From contig NZ_JABRXF010000003.1 of assembly GCF_013266695.1 (NCBI RefSeq), positions 1 to 64,000 of the forward strand: a stretch of 64,000 nt of DNA. Direction: 5' to 3'. Both the position numbers and the translations under genes were made by a program. Below are positions 33,268-41,794 of the stretch, piece after piece. This DNA comes from Hongsoonwoonella zoysiae. Lineage in GTDB: Bacteria > Pseudomonadota > Alphaproteobacteria > Rhizobiales > Stappiaceae. The notes beneath the pieces are model-generated. The model was not told the origin of the DNA. It searched no databases and worked only from the letters and a program-made list of their open reading frames with translations. Position 1 is the first letter of the stretch, and each line of letters opens with the position of its first letter.

Positions 33268-34005
33268 GTGGACCTGTCCGTGACATGGGCTGGCGCGCTT
33301 CTGGCGGGGTTGATTTCATTCGCCTCACCGTGCGTGCTCCCGTTGGTTCCCCCGTATCTCTGCTTTCTTGCCGGCGTCAGCCTGCAGACGCTGACTGGCG
33401 AGGATAGCGGCGGCGTCCATTCCGGACGGATCGTCGCATCGGCGGTGGCTTTCGTGCTCGGTTTTGCGGCCGTGTTCGTAAGCCTCGGCGCAAGCGCATC
33501 GCTGATCGGCTCCTTCGCGGTCGATCATTTGACGGAACTGGGCTATGTGGCGGGCGCGATCATCCTGATTCTCGGCCTGCATTTCCTCGGCATCTTCAAG
33601 ATCGGCATCCTCTCGCGCGAGGCCCGTTTCCAGACGAGGGAAAAACCGGTCGGTCTGGTCGGTGCGTTCGTCGTCGGTCTGGCCTTCGCCTTTGGCTGGA
33701 CGCCTTGCGTGGGTCCCGTCCTCGCGGCGATCCTCTTTGTCGCGGCAGGCGAGGCGGAAGCGTTCAAGGGCGCCTCCCTCCTTTTCGCCTATTCGCTTGG
33801 TATCGGCATTCCCTTCATCGTCGCAGCCCTTTTCGCCGGTCCCTTCGTGAACGCCATGAAGCGTTTCCGCCGTCACATGGGCATGGTCGAAAAGGTGATG
33901 GGAGGCGCACTCGTCCTTACCGGTATTCTGTTCCTTACCGGATCGATGCAGACGATGTCCTACCTGCTTCTGGAATATTTCCCCGGCCTTGGAAAGCTCG
34001 GATGA
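33268..34005 (+). CDS. soxV: SoxV, CcdA/DsbD-like thiol-electron transporter
   Basis: 245 residues, six hydrophobic segments. Membrane-embedded redox Cys22 (SFASPCVLPLVPPYL) and Cys147 (FGWTPCVGPVLAA). Passes electrons from cytosolic thioredoxin to periplasmic SoxW (and SoxS). GTG start behind GGAGGAAACG. First gene of the right-going sox operon, 22 bases before soxW. Confidence 0.92.
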   Translation: MDLSVTWAGALLAGLISFASPCVLPLVPPYLCFLAGVSLQTLTGEDSGGVHSGRIVASAVAFVLGFAAVFVSLGASASLIGSFAVDHLTELGYVAGAIILILGLHFLGIFKIGILSREARFQTREKPVGLVGAFVVGLAFAFGWTPCVGPVLAAILFVAAGEAEAFKGASLLFAYSLGIGIPFIVAALFAGPFVNAMKRFRRHMGMVEKVMGGALVLTGILFLTGSMQTMSYLLLEYFPGLGKLG

Positions 34006-34027
34006 GGTCGCACAAAGGGAGTGAGAC

Positions 34028-34609
34028 ATGCGTTTGACAGCCATTTTCGCCGGCGTATTCATCGCAATGAGCGCGGTCGTGAACGCCGCCGAAATGGGCG
34101 ATGACGGGCTTCACAAAGAGCCCTGGTTCTCCACCACCTTCAAGGATGTCGCAGAAGACATCGAAGCGGCGACGGAAGCCGGCAAACGACTTGCCATCAT
34201 CTTCGAGCAACGCGGCTGCGCCTATTGCAGGAAGATGCATGAAGAGGTCTTCAGCGACCCGAAGGTCGCGGCATACATCTCGGAAAACTTCATGGTCGTC
34301 CAATACAACCTCTTCGGCGACGAAGAGGTGATCGACATCGACGGAGAAGAGCTTTCCGAAAAGACGGCGGCTCGCAAATGGCGCGTCGTGTATACGCCCA
34401 CCATTCTTTTCATGCCGGAAGTGGCGGGCGAAGATTCGAATGCCGGCGCCGCCGCCGTGTCGGTCATGCCCGGCGCCTTCGGCAAAGGCACCACCCTGCA
34501 CATGTTCCAATGGGTGAAGGAACGCGGATACGAGGGCGAAGAGCATTTTCAGAAGTATCACGCCCGCAGGCTCGAAGAAATGGGCGCCGAAGGAAAAACT
34601 GACGATTAA
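34028..34609 (+). CDS. soxW: SoxW, periplasmic thioredoxin
   Basis: 193 residues. Signal peptide (MRLTAIFAGVFIAMSAVVNA), then a thioredoxin-like domain with Cys64-Ala-Tyr-Cys67 and the cis-Pro VVYTPTILFM. Reduced by SoxV; supports the periplasmic Sox system. Co-transcribed with soxV; a SoxR-like site separates it from soxX. Confidence 0.92.
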   Translation: MRLTAIFAGVFIAMSAVVNAAEMGDDGLHKEPWFSTTFKDVAEDIEAATEAGKRLAIIFEQRGCAYCRKMHEEVFSDPKVAAYISENFMVVQYNLFGDEEVIDIDGEELSEKTAARKWRVVYTPTILFMPEVAGEDSNAGAAAVSVMPGAFGKGTTLHMFQWVKERGYEGEEHFQKYHARRLEEMGAEGKTDD

Positions 34610-34675
34610 TCAACAATCTGGACGGTTATGCGGCGGCAGGACCAGGCATTATTCCGCATCGCATTATATATACTT

Positions 34676-34691
34676 ATTCATATTAATGAAT
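34676..34691. promoter_or_regulatory. SoxR-type operator candidate e (soxW-soxX intergenic)
   Basis: ATTCATATTAATGAAT, inverted repeat ATTCAT/ATGAAT around ATTA, about 85 bases before soxX in an AT-rich stretch. The soxW-soxX gap is a known SoxR target in related species. Confidence 0.6.
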
Positions 34692-34777
34692 TTTTGATTG
34701 TGTTCTTGTGCGCGGTGTAGTTACCTAGAGGCACAACGAGATGCTCACAAAAGCTCAATGTCTCGCGGAGGAAAACG

Positions 34778-35248
34778 ATGAGGGTAAGGCCGACGTTCGC
34801 ATTATGCGCGGCGACATTCCTGGTAGGGGGCATCCTTGCGGCAGGGGCGGCGGAAGTCGCGCCGGATAAGGTCGTCTTCAAGGATGACTTCGAAGTCGTC
34901 GACAGCCTGACCGGACAACCAGGCGATCCGATGAACGGACGTGAAGTCTTTGCGGACCGCAAGCTCGGCAATTGTCTCGCCTGCCACGTGAACAGCGATA
35001 TGGCCGAGCTTCCCTTTCACGGGGAGGTTGGACCGGAAATCGATGGCGTTGCGTCGCGTTATAAGCCGGCGCAGCTGCGCGCGATCGTCGTCAACTCCAA
35101 GAAAGTCTTCGGGTCCGAGACGATCATGCCGTCCTTCTACCGGTTGGAGAACGGCGCGCGGCCCATGGCGGAATTTCAGGGAAAGACGATCCTCACCGCC
35201 CAGCAGGTTGAGGATGTCGTCGCGTATTTGACGACCTTGAGCGACTGA
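34778..35248 (+). CDS. soxX: SoxX, monohaem c-type cytochrome subunit of SoxAX
   Basis: 156 residues. Signal peptide ending near AAGAAEVAP, haem motif CLACH at 66-70, and IMPSFYRL with the probable axial Met. SoxAX joins thiosulfate oxidatively to the SoxY cysteine. GCGGAGG precedes the ATG. First gene of soxXYZAB. Confidence 0.93.
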   Translation: MRVRPTFALCAATFLVGGILAAGAAEVAPDKVVFKDDFEVVDSLTGQPGDPMNGREVFADRKLGNCLACHVNSDMAELPFHGEVGPEIDGVASRYKPAQLRAIVVNSKKVFGSETIMPSFYRLENGARPMAEFQGKTILTAQQVEDVVAYLTTLSD

Positions 35249-35280
35249 ACCCTCTGCGAATTGAAAAACGGAGAACCGTG

Positions 35281-35733
35281 ATGGAACTGAACAGACGCCA
35301 GATCATGGCGCTTGGCGTAGGCTCCGCCGCTTTCGCCACGACGATGTCGCTGTCGTTACCCGCCCTTGCGGCCAATGACGCGCAGGCCCTGATAAACGCT
35401 TTCACCGGCGGGGCAGAAGCCGGCGAAGGGGCGCTGTCCCTGGATGCGCCCGAGATCGCCGAAAACGGCAACACCGTCCCGATCGAGGTGACGGTCGACA
35501 GTCCCATGACGGACGATGACTACGTCGAAGCGGTGCTCATCGTCGCGAATGGAAACCCGAATGCCTCTGTCGCCACCTTCCATTTCACGCCAATGAGCGG
35601 CGAGGCGCTTGCCTCCACACGCATCCGCCTTGCCAAGACACAGGATGTGATCGCGGTCGCCAGGATGAGCAACGGCACCTTCGCGATAGACCGCAAGACG
35701 GTGAAGGTCACCATCGGCGGCTGCGGCGGCTGA
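35281..35733 (+). CDS. soxY: SoxY, sulfur-carrier protein
   Basis: 150 residues. Tat signal (LNRRQIMALGVGSAAFATTM), immunoglobulin-like domain, and the swinging-arm C-terminus GGCGG whose Cys148 carries the sulfur substrate. Forms SoxYZ. I take ATG 35281 rather than the adjoining GTG 35278, as GGAG lies a normal distance upstream. Confidence 0.95.
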   Translation: MELNRRQIMALGVGSAAFATTMSLSLPALAANDAQALINAFTGGAEAGEGALSLDAPEIAENGNTVPIEVTVDSPMTDDDYVEAVLIVANGNPNASVATFHFTPMSGEALASTRIRLAKTQDVIAVARMSNGTFAIDRKTVKVTIGGCGG

Positions 35734-35752
35734 TTTTCCCAGGAGAATTCGA

Positions 35753-36079
35753 ATGGCAAACGTGAAACCCCGTGTGAAGGTCCCGAAGTCGGCGGATGCC
35801 GGCGAGATCATCACCATCAAGACCCTGATCAGCCACCCGATGGAATCCGGCCAGCGCAAGGATAAAGAGGGCAACCTGATCCCGCGCCAGATCATCAACA
35901 GATTCAGTTGCGAGTTCAACGGCACGCCGGTTTTCGCTTGCGATATCGAGCCGGCGGTCTCCTCCAATCCCTATTTCGAGTTCAAGGCCAGGGTGCCTGA
36001 AAGCGGCGAGTTCAAGTTCATCTGGGTCGACGATGACGGTTCCGTCTACGAGGAAACGAAGAAGATCGAGGTGAAGTGA
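35753..36079 (+). CDS. soxZ: SoxZ, partner of SoxY
   Basis: 108 residues, SoxZ-type beta-sandwich (PKSADAGEIITIKTLISHPM ... FEFKARVPESGEFKFIWVDD). No signal peptide: SoxZ is exported with SoxY through its Tat signal. AGGAGAA precedes the ATG; 19 bases after soxY. Confidence 0.95.
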   Translation: MANVKPRVKVPKSADAGEIITIKTLISHPMESGQRKDKEGNLIPRQIINRFSCEFNGTPVFACDIEPAVSSNPYFEFKARVPESGEFKFIWVDDDGSVYEETKKIEVK

Positions 36080-36120
36080 GCCGCTGGTTCTTCGCCTGCC
36101 GGTTCGATTGGGAGGAAACG

Positions 36121-36975
36121 ATGCCTTTGAAGGTCTTCAGTAAGATCGCGCTATTTTCAGGTGCCGCACTTGCCGCGACCGGCATTGCGGTTGCCGATCC
36201 GGACGAGAACAAGCTCTTCATCGACGGCGAGGAAATCGCCACCGATGTGGCCGCACCGGAGGGAAGCCCCTTCGACCGGCTTTACTCCGGCTGGCGCTTC
36301 CGCACGTCCGAGACCCAGGCTCTTCAGGCCGACGATTTCGAGAACCCTGCCTTCGCAGCGATCACGCTCGCAGAAGAGTTGTGGGAGACGGCGGAAGGGT
36401 CGGAAGGAAAATCCTGCGCGTCCTGTCATGGCGATGTATCGGAAGGCATGAAGGGCGTGCGCGCCAGCATGCCGAAATGGTCGCAAGCTGCCGGCAAGCC
36501 GCAGACGTTGGAAAACCATATAAACACTTGCCGTACCGATCGTATGGGCGCGGATGCCTGGAAATGGGAATCCGAAGAGATGCTGGCGATGACGGCTCTG
36601 GTCGGCCTTCAGTCGCGTGGCATGCCGACGAGCGTCCAGACGGATGGCCCGATGCAGGAATGGTGGGAAAAGGGCAAGGATCTCTATTATACCCGTGTCG
36701 GCCAGCTCGACATGGCCTGCGCCAATTGCCATGAGGCGAATTTTGGCAAGATGATCCGTGCTGATCACCTTTCGCAGGGCCATATCAACGGCTTTCCGGT
36801 CTACAGGTTGAAGTGGGGCGGGCTCGGCTCGATCCATCGTCGTTTCAAGGGCTGCATGGAAAATGTCCGGGCAGAGCCTTTCAAGCGCGGTTCGGACGAA
36901 TTCATAGCCCTTGAGCTCTATGTCGCTTCGCGCGGTGAAGGCCTGTCGGTCGAAACGCCGTCGGTTCGAAACTGA
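36121..36975 (+). CDS. soxA: SoxA, dihaem c-type cytochrome subunit of SoxAX
   Basis: 284 residues. Signal peptide (KIALFSGAALAATGIAVA), two haem motifs CASCH (99-103) and CANCH (200-204), and Cys245 in FKGCMENVRA, the position of the catalytic haem-ligand Cys (persulfide) in SoxA. Both haem sites are kept, as in the Paracoccus-type dihaem enzyme. GGGAGGAAACG precedes ATG 36121. Confidence 0.94.
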   Translation: MPLKVFSKIALFSGAALAATGIAVADPDENKLFIDGEEIATDVAAPEGSPFDRLYSGWRFRTSETQALQADDFENPAFAAITLAEELWETAEGSEGKSCASCHGDVSEGMKGVRASMPKWSQAAGKPQTLENHINTCRTDRMGADAWKWESEEMLAMTALVGLQSRGMPTSVQTDGPMQEWWEKGKDLYYTRVGQLDMACANCHEANFGKMIRADHLSQGHINGFPVYRLKWGGLGSIHRRFKGCMENVRAEPFKRGSDEFIALELYVASRGEGLSVETPSVRN

Positions 36976-37098
36976 AGCGACGACATCCGGCCGGCGCGGA
37001 CGGGGCCGGTCGGGTATCGCCTCTCGTAAGAACAGAACGTATTCCCGCGGCTGAAGCTTCCGCCGTGCGGGAACGATATTCCGGATTTGGAGCCGAAG

Positions 37099-38793
37099 AT
37101 GATTTCCAGGCGCGAGTTCCTGCAGGCCTCCGTGGCCGCAAGTGCCACCCTCGGACTTGGCGGAACGGGAAAGTTCGCGGCATTCGCCGCAACCCAGTCG
37201 ATGACGCAAGACCAGCTTCTCGGCTTTGAGGATTTCGGCAACGTCACCCTCGTCCACATCACCGATATCCACGCGCAAGCGAAGCCGATCTACTTCCGGG
37301 AGCCCTCCATCAATCTGGGCGTTGGAGAACTAGCCGGCCAGCCGCCACATGTAACGGGAGCGGATTTCCTCAAGATCTACAATATCGAGCCCGGCTCACC
37401 CGAGGCTTACGCGCTGACCTCGGAGGATTTCGTCGCCCTTGCCAAAACCTACGGCCGCATGGGTGGGCTTGACCGGGTGGCGACGGTCGTAAAGGCGATC
37501 CGCGCTGCGCGCGGCGACAACATGCTGCTGCTTGATGGCGGCGATACCTGGCAGGGCTCCTATGTCTCGCACCACACGAACGGCGGCGACATGGTCGGGC
37601 TCATGAACCTGCTTCAGCCCGATGCGATGACGGCGCACTGGGAATTCACCTATGGCGAGGACCGGGTGCGCGAAATCGTGGACGCGCTTCCCTTTGCCTT
37701 CCTCGGCTCCAACATCTTCGACGCGGAATGGGACGAACCCGTCTTTGAGCATACGAAGATGTTCGAACGCGGGGGCGTCAAGGTCGCTGTCATAGGCCAG
37801 GCCTTCCCCTATCTTCCGATCGCCAATCCGGGCTGGATGTTCCCTTCCCTTTCCTTCGGAATTCGCGAAGAGGTTTTGCAGGAAAACGTGGATGCCGCCC
37901 GGGCGGATGGAGCGGAGCTTGTCGTTCTTCTCTCTCACAACGGTTTCGATGTGGACCGAAAGCTCGCAGGCCGCATTTCCGGCGTTGATGTCATCCTGAC
38001 CGGGCACACGCATGATGCCCTGCCCGAGCCTGTAATTGTCGGCGACACGCTGTTGATCGCCTCCGGCTCGAACGGAAAGTTCGTGTCGCGTCTCGATCTT
38101 GATGTTTGCGACGGTGGCCTGAAGGGCTACAAGTACCGGCTTATTCCGATCTTTTCGGATGTCATCGCGCCTGATGCTGAGATGACGGCGGAAATCGATG
38201 CGACCCGCGAGCCTCACAAGGCGGAGCTTGAGCGAGTGCTCGGCAAGACCGAAAGCCTTCTCTACCGGCGCGGTAATTTCAACGGCACTTTCGACGATCT
38301 GATCTGCCAGGCGCTTCTGGAGGAGCGCGATGCCGATATTGCGCTGTCGCCCGGTTTCCGGTGGGGGACGTCCCTTCTCCCGGGTCAGGACATCACCGTG
38401 GAGGATGTCTTCAACGCGACCGGCATGACCTATCCGAACGCCTATCGCTCTGAAATGTCCGGAAAGCTCATCAAGGACATTCTGGAAGACGTCGCCGACA
38501 ACCTCTTCAACCCCGATCCCTATTACCAGCAGGGCGGCGACATGGTCCGCGTCGGCGGCATGGGATACCGCATCGATACCTCCATGCCGATAGGCAGCCG
38601 CATCTCCGACATGACGCTGCTGAAGACAAGCGAGACGATCGACCCGTCAAAGACCTATGTAGTCGCAGGCTGGGCCAGCGTGAACGAGGATACGGAAGGC
38701 CCCCCTATCTGGGATGTCGTCGAAAATTATCTCGCCCGTGTCGGCACGGTCTCGCTGCAGGAAAACCGTTCGGTGAGGATCATCCAGTCCTGA
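37099..38793 (+). CDS. soxB: SoxB, dimanganese sulfate thiohydrolase
   Basis: 564 residues. Tat signal (SRREFLQASVAASATLGLG), then a 5'-nucleotidase-like metallophosphatase domain with HITDIHAQ, LDGGDTWQG, AHWEFTYGEDR and ILTGHTHDALPEPV, the metal ligands, and a C-terminal 5'-nucleotidase domain. Hydrolyses sulfate off the SoxY-bound thiocysteine sulfonate. ATG 37099 has GGAG upstream; a TTG at 37087 is also in frame. Confidence 0.95.
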   Translation: MISRREFLQASVAASATLGLGGTGKFAAFAATQSMTQDQLLGFEDFGNVTLVHITDIHAQAKPIYFREPSINLGVGELAGQPPHVTGADFLKIYNIEPGSPEAYALTSEDFVALAKTYGRMGGLDRVATVVKAIRAARGDNMLLLDGGDTWQGSYVSHHTNGGDMVGLMNLLQPDAMTAHWEFTYGEDRVREIVDALPFAFLGSNIFDAEWDEPVFEHTKMFERGGVKVAVIGQAFPYLPIANPGWMFPSLSFGIREEVLQENVDAARADGAELVVLLSHNGFDVDRKLAGRISGVDVILTGHTHDALPEPVIVGDTLLIASGSNGKFVSRLDLDVCDGGLKGYKYRLIPIFSDVIAPDAEMTAEIDATREPHKAELERVLGKTESLLYRRGNFNGTFDDLICQALLEERDADIALSPGFRWGTSLLPGQDITVEDVFNATGMTYPNAYRSEMSGKLIKDILEDVADNLFNPDPYYQQGGDMVRVGGMGYRIDTSMPIGSRISDMTLLKTSETIDPSKTYVVAGWASVNEDTEGPPIWDVVENYLARVGTVSLQENRSVRIIQS

Positions 38794-38826
38794 GCGACGT
38801 CGGGAAGATATAATCGCACTCTATTT

Positions 38827-38846
38827 ACATTCAAATAAACGAATGT
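38827..38846. promoter_or_regulatory. SoxR-type operator candidate f (soxB-soxC intergenic)
   Basis: ACATTC-AAATAAAC-GAATGT, a perfect 6-base inverted repeat around 8 bases, about 35 bases before soxC. The clearest of the six candidates, and it implies that soxCD has its own regulated promoter. Confidence 0.65.
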
Positions 38847-38880
38847 GATGATGCATATAGAGTTCTGGGAGTGAACGTCC

Positions 38881-40164
38881 ATGACGAAGACTGACGATAC
38901 GCTGCGTGCGCCCTCCCGTCGCGGCTTTCTGAAATCCGGCATAGCCGTGGGCGGCGCGCTCGCCGCCGCTCCTCTTGCCGGGCGCGCCATGGCGTCCGAA
39001 GGCGACCCGGCAATCCTTGAGAAGAAGGATTGGAACCAGTATCTGGGCGATGGCGTCGATGCGCGGCCATACGGCCACCCTTCCGAATTCGAGGCTCATG
39101 TCGTTCGCCGCAACGTCGGATGGCTCACCGCCGATCCGGTGTCTTCGGTGAATTTCACGCCGCTGCATGAGCTTGACGGCATCATCACGCCGAACGGGCT
39201 TTGCTTCGAGCGCCACCATGCGGGCATTGCCGAGGTCGACCCGGCCGAGCACCGCCTCATGATCAACGGTCTGGTGGATCGCGAGCTCGTCTTCACCATG
39301 CAGGATCTGATGCGTTTCCCGCGCGAAAACCGGGTCTATTTCCTGGAATGCGCGGCCAATTCCGGCATGGAGTGGCGCGGCGCACAGCTCAACGGCTGTC
39401 AGTTCACCCACGGCATGATCCACAACGTCATGTACACCGGTGTGCCGCTAAAATACCTGCTGGAGGAAGCCGGCCTCAAGACCAACGCAAAGTGGCTTCT
39501 GCCTGAAGGGGCGGATGCCGCCGGCATGACGCGTTCCGTCCCGCTCCAAAAGGCGCTCGACGACTGTCTCGTCGCCTTCAGGATGAACGGCGAGGCGCTT
39601 CGCCCGGAACAGGGTTATCCAGTTCGCCTTGTTGTGCCCGGCTGGGAAGGCAACATGTGGGTCAAGTGGCTGCGCCGGATCGAGGTCGGCGACGAACCGT
39701 GGCACCACCGCGAGGAAACATCGAAATACACCGACCTCATGGCAAACGGGAAAGCCCGACGATTCACCTGGGAAATGGACGTAAAGTCGGTGATCACCAA
39801 TCCTTCGCCGCAAGCCCCGATCCTGCACGACAAGGGCTTCACCGTACTCACTGGCCTTGCCTGGTCGGGGCGCGGCACGATATCGCGCGTGGATGTATCC
39901 ATCGATGGCGGGCGCAACTGGCGCCCTGCGCGTATCGACGGGCCGAGCCTCGGCAAATCCGCGCATCGTTTCTACTACGAGTTCGACTGGGACGGCTCGC
40001 CGCTCCTTCTCCAGTCTCGCGCGGTCGATTCGCAAGGCATTGTCCAGCCGACGAAGGATGCCTTGCGCGCGGTGCGCGGCACGAATTCCATCTACCATAA
40101 CAACGGTATCCAGACCTGGCATGTGAAGTCCGGTGGGGAGGTCGAAAATGTCGAAGTTTCTTAA
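38881..40164 (+). CDS. soxC: SoxC, molybdenum subunit of sulfane dehydrogenase
   Basis: 427 residues. Tat signal (SRRGFLKSGIAVGGALAAAP), sulfite-oxidase-fold molybdopterin domain with the Mo-ligand Cys in YFLECAANSG, and a C-terminal dimerisation domain (VDVSIDGGRNWRPA). With SoxD it oxidises the SoxY-bound sulfane sulfur, which allows complete oxidation to sulfate without sulfur globules. Overlaps soxD by 17 bases. Confidence 0.94.
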   Translation: MTKTDDTLRAPSRRGFLKSGIAVGGALAAAPLAGRAMASEGDPAILEKKDWNQYLGDGVDARPYGHPSEFEAHVVRRNVGWLTADPVSSVNFTPLHELDGIITPNGLCFERHHAGIAEVDPAEHRLMINGLVDRELVFTMQDLMRFPRENRVYFLECAANSGMEWRGAQLNGCQFTHGMIHNVMYTGVPLKYLLEEAGLKTNAKWLLPEGADAAGMTRSVPLQKALDDCLVAFRMNGEALRPEQGYPVRLVVPGWEGNMWVKWLRRIEVGDEPWHHREETSKYTDLMANGKARRFTWEMDVKSVITNPSPQAPILHDKGFTVLTGLAWSGRGTISRVDVSIDGGRNWRPARIDGPSLGKSAHRFYYEFDWDGSPLLLQSRAVDSQGIVQPTKDALRAVRGTNSIYHNNGIQTWHVKSGGEVENVEVS

Positions 40165-40816
40165 GCCCGCCGCCCTTCTGGCCGCCTTGGCAGTCGGTGT
40201 GACCGCAGCCCATGCAGGCGGAAAGTTCGGCCTTGGCCGCGAAGCGACGAAGGATGAAGTCGCCGCCTGGGATATCGACATTCGCCCGGATGGAACCGGC
40301 CTGCCGGATGGAAAAGGCAATGTTTCCGACGGCGAGGAAATCTTCGCCGAACGCTGTGCCGTCTGCCATGGCGATTTCGGCGAGGGCGTGGACCGCTGGC
40401 CGGTGCTTGCCGGCGGCCACGGCACGCTTTCAAGCGACAGGCCCGTCAAGACGATCGGCTCCTACTGGCCGTATCTGTCGACCGTTTACGACTATATCAA
40501 CCGCGCGATGCCCTTCGGCGAGGCGCAGTCGCTGACGCCTGACGAGGTTTACGCGATCACCGCCTATCTCCTTTACATGAACGACGTCGTCACCGACGAC
40601 GAGTTCGAACTATCAAAGGAAAACTTCACGGAAATCCGTCTCCCGAACGAAGAAAACTTCTTCGAGGATCCGCGCCCTGACACCGCGACGCTGAGGGACG
40701 GCGATCCCTGCATGTCTAACTGCAAGGACAAGGTGGAAATCACCATGCGCGCCCACGTTCTGGATGTGACGCCAGATTCAGAAGACGACGAAGCAGCTGC
40801 CGGCAGCATCGATTGA
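40148..40816 (+). CDS. soxD: SoxD, c-type cytochrome subunit of sulfane dehydrogenase (single-haem form)
   Basis: 222 residues. Signal peptide (FLKPAALLAALAVGVTAAHA), SoxD N-terminal region and one haem motif CAVCH (70-74). An acidic tail follows a CMSNC motif. SoxD of Paracoccus is described as dihaem and larger; the second haem domain is absent here, and downstream frames show no CXXCH to suggest a frameshift. GGGGAGG precedes ATG 40148 inside soxC. Confidence 0.88.
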   Translation: MSKFLKPAALLAALAVGVTAAHAGGKFGLGREATKDEVAAWDIDIRPDGTGLPDGKGNVSDGEEIFAERCAVCHGDFGEGVDRWPVLAGGHGTLSSDRPVKTIGSYWPYLSTVYDYINRAMPFGEAQSLTPDEVYAITAYLLYMNDVVTDDEFELSKENFTEIRLPNEENFFEDPRPDTATLRDGDPCMSNCKDKVEITMRAHVLDVTPDSEDDEAAAGSID

Positions 40817-41047
40817 TGCATCCGCCTTGAAGCTGCGCTCGATGTCCTCCCTGGCCCGCTTGACCGAGCGTAACCGAAATGCGTGCGAACTATGCACCAC
40901 CGCACGGTTGAAGACTGGTCGGACGGCACATTCGTGCGTGAGGGTATCGATAAAAATATTCAGATCTCAGGCATCTTTTAAAGTTTCCTTTACGTCATTT
41001 ATGGGAAAAATTCCAAATTCGGCTTTGTGTTTCGAAGAGGAGTTTCT

Positions 41048-41788
41048 ATGCCCGTAATACCTGGGCCTCATAGTTGTATCGGAACGTCGAAAGCGACGAT
41101 CGACTTCATATTCGACCGTCTGGCCAAAGCCTGCATGAACGCAGGCGGCAGCCTGACAGCAGCCGAGCTTGCAGCGGCCAGGAAGGTAATCGAAGCCTCT
41201 TTCACGAAATCGATCGACTTTTCGGCCATCAACGCCGCCTGCCGTTCCGCATTCAAGCATATCTCGATCGATCTTGCGGATGCCCGGAATCTGTCGGCGG
41301 TCGTCTTTTACGCCTACTTGCAGGATCTGCTGAAGATCTGCTTCCAGGGCCAGATTTCCCGCAAATCCGATTGGCACCGTTCATTTTGTCTCGCGCTGGT
41401 TGAACTTTGCGAGGAACAGTTCAAGATCGCGATAAGGAGCCGTCTCAAGGAAACCTACGAAGCGGCAGCCATGAAGTCCGGCGCTCAAATCCAGATGAAG
41501 GAGTTGACCGACGCTCCCGCAACCGTCGCCGCTATGTCTCAAGTCCTGAATGCCCTCCAGGGACTGCTCGTCGACCAGGCGGCGCAGCGCGCAGCGACGG
41601 ATATCGTCAACCGCTCGCTTATGGAATCGCTAGATGTTCGTGCGCCCAATGTCTTTCTCATATCGCGCACCTCGATTGTTCGCTTCGTGGAAAAACTGGA
41701 TAAATTCGGTACGAACCGTCTGCGCACCGCCGCGTTTGAGCGAAACAGGACGATTGCTGCCGGCGCATTGCCGCTGACAGGTGAATAA
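41048..41788 (+). CDS. Hypothetical protein
   Basis: 246 residues, not recognised. Soluble-looking, predominantly helical, no signal peptide or membrane segment, no known catalytic motif seen. Good ribosome site (GAGGAG, 7 bases before ATG 41048). Stand-alone, between soxD and a convergent uncharacterised gene. Codon use looks like that of its neighbours, so it is probably a real gene. Confidence 0.7.
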   Translation: MPVIPGPHSCIGTSKATIDFIFDRLAKACMNAGGSLTAAELAAARKVIEASFTKSIDFSAINAACRSAFKHISIDLADARNLSAVVFYAYLQDLLKICFQGQISRKSDWHRSFCLALVELCEEQFKIAIRSRLKETYEAAAMKSGAQIQMKELTDAPATVAAMSQVLNALQGLLVDQAAQRAATDIVNRSLMESLDVRAPNVFLISRTSIVRFVEKLDKFGTNRLRTAAFERNRTIAAGALPLTGE

Positions 41789-41794
41789 CATTGT

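Noticed and set aside
40817-41047. Possible continuation of soxD after a frameshift
   Set aside because: No CXXCH motif occurs in any frame here. A CELCT stretch is present but lacks the haem His. The short soxD ends in an acidic tail and a normal stop.
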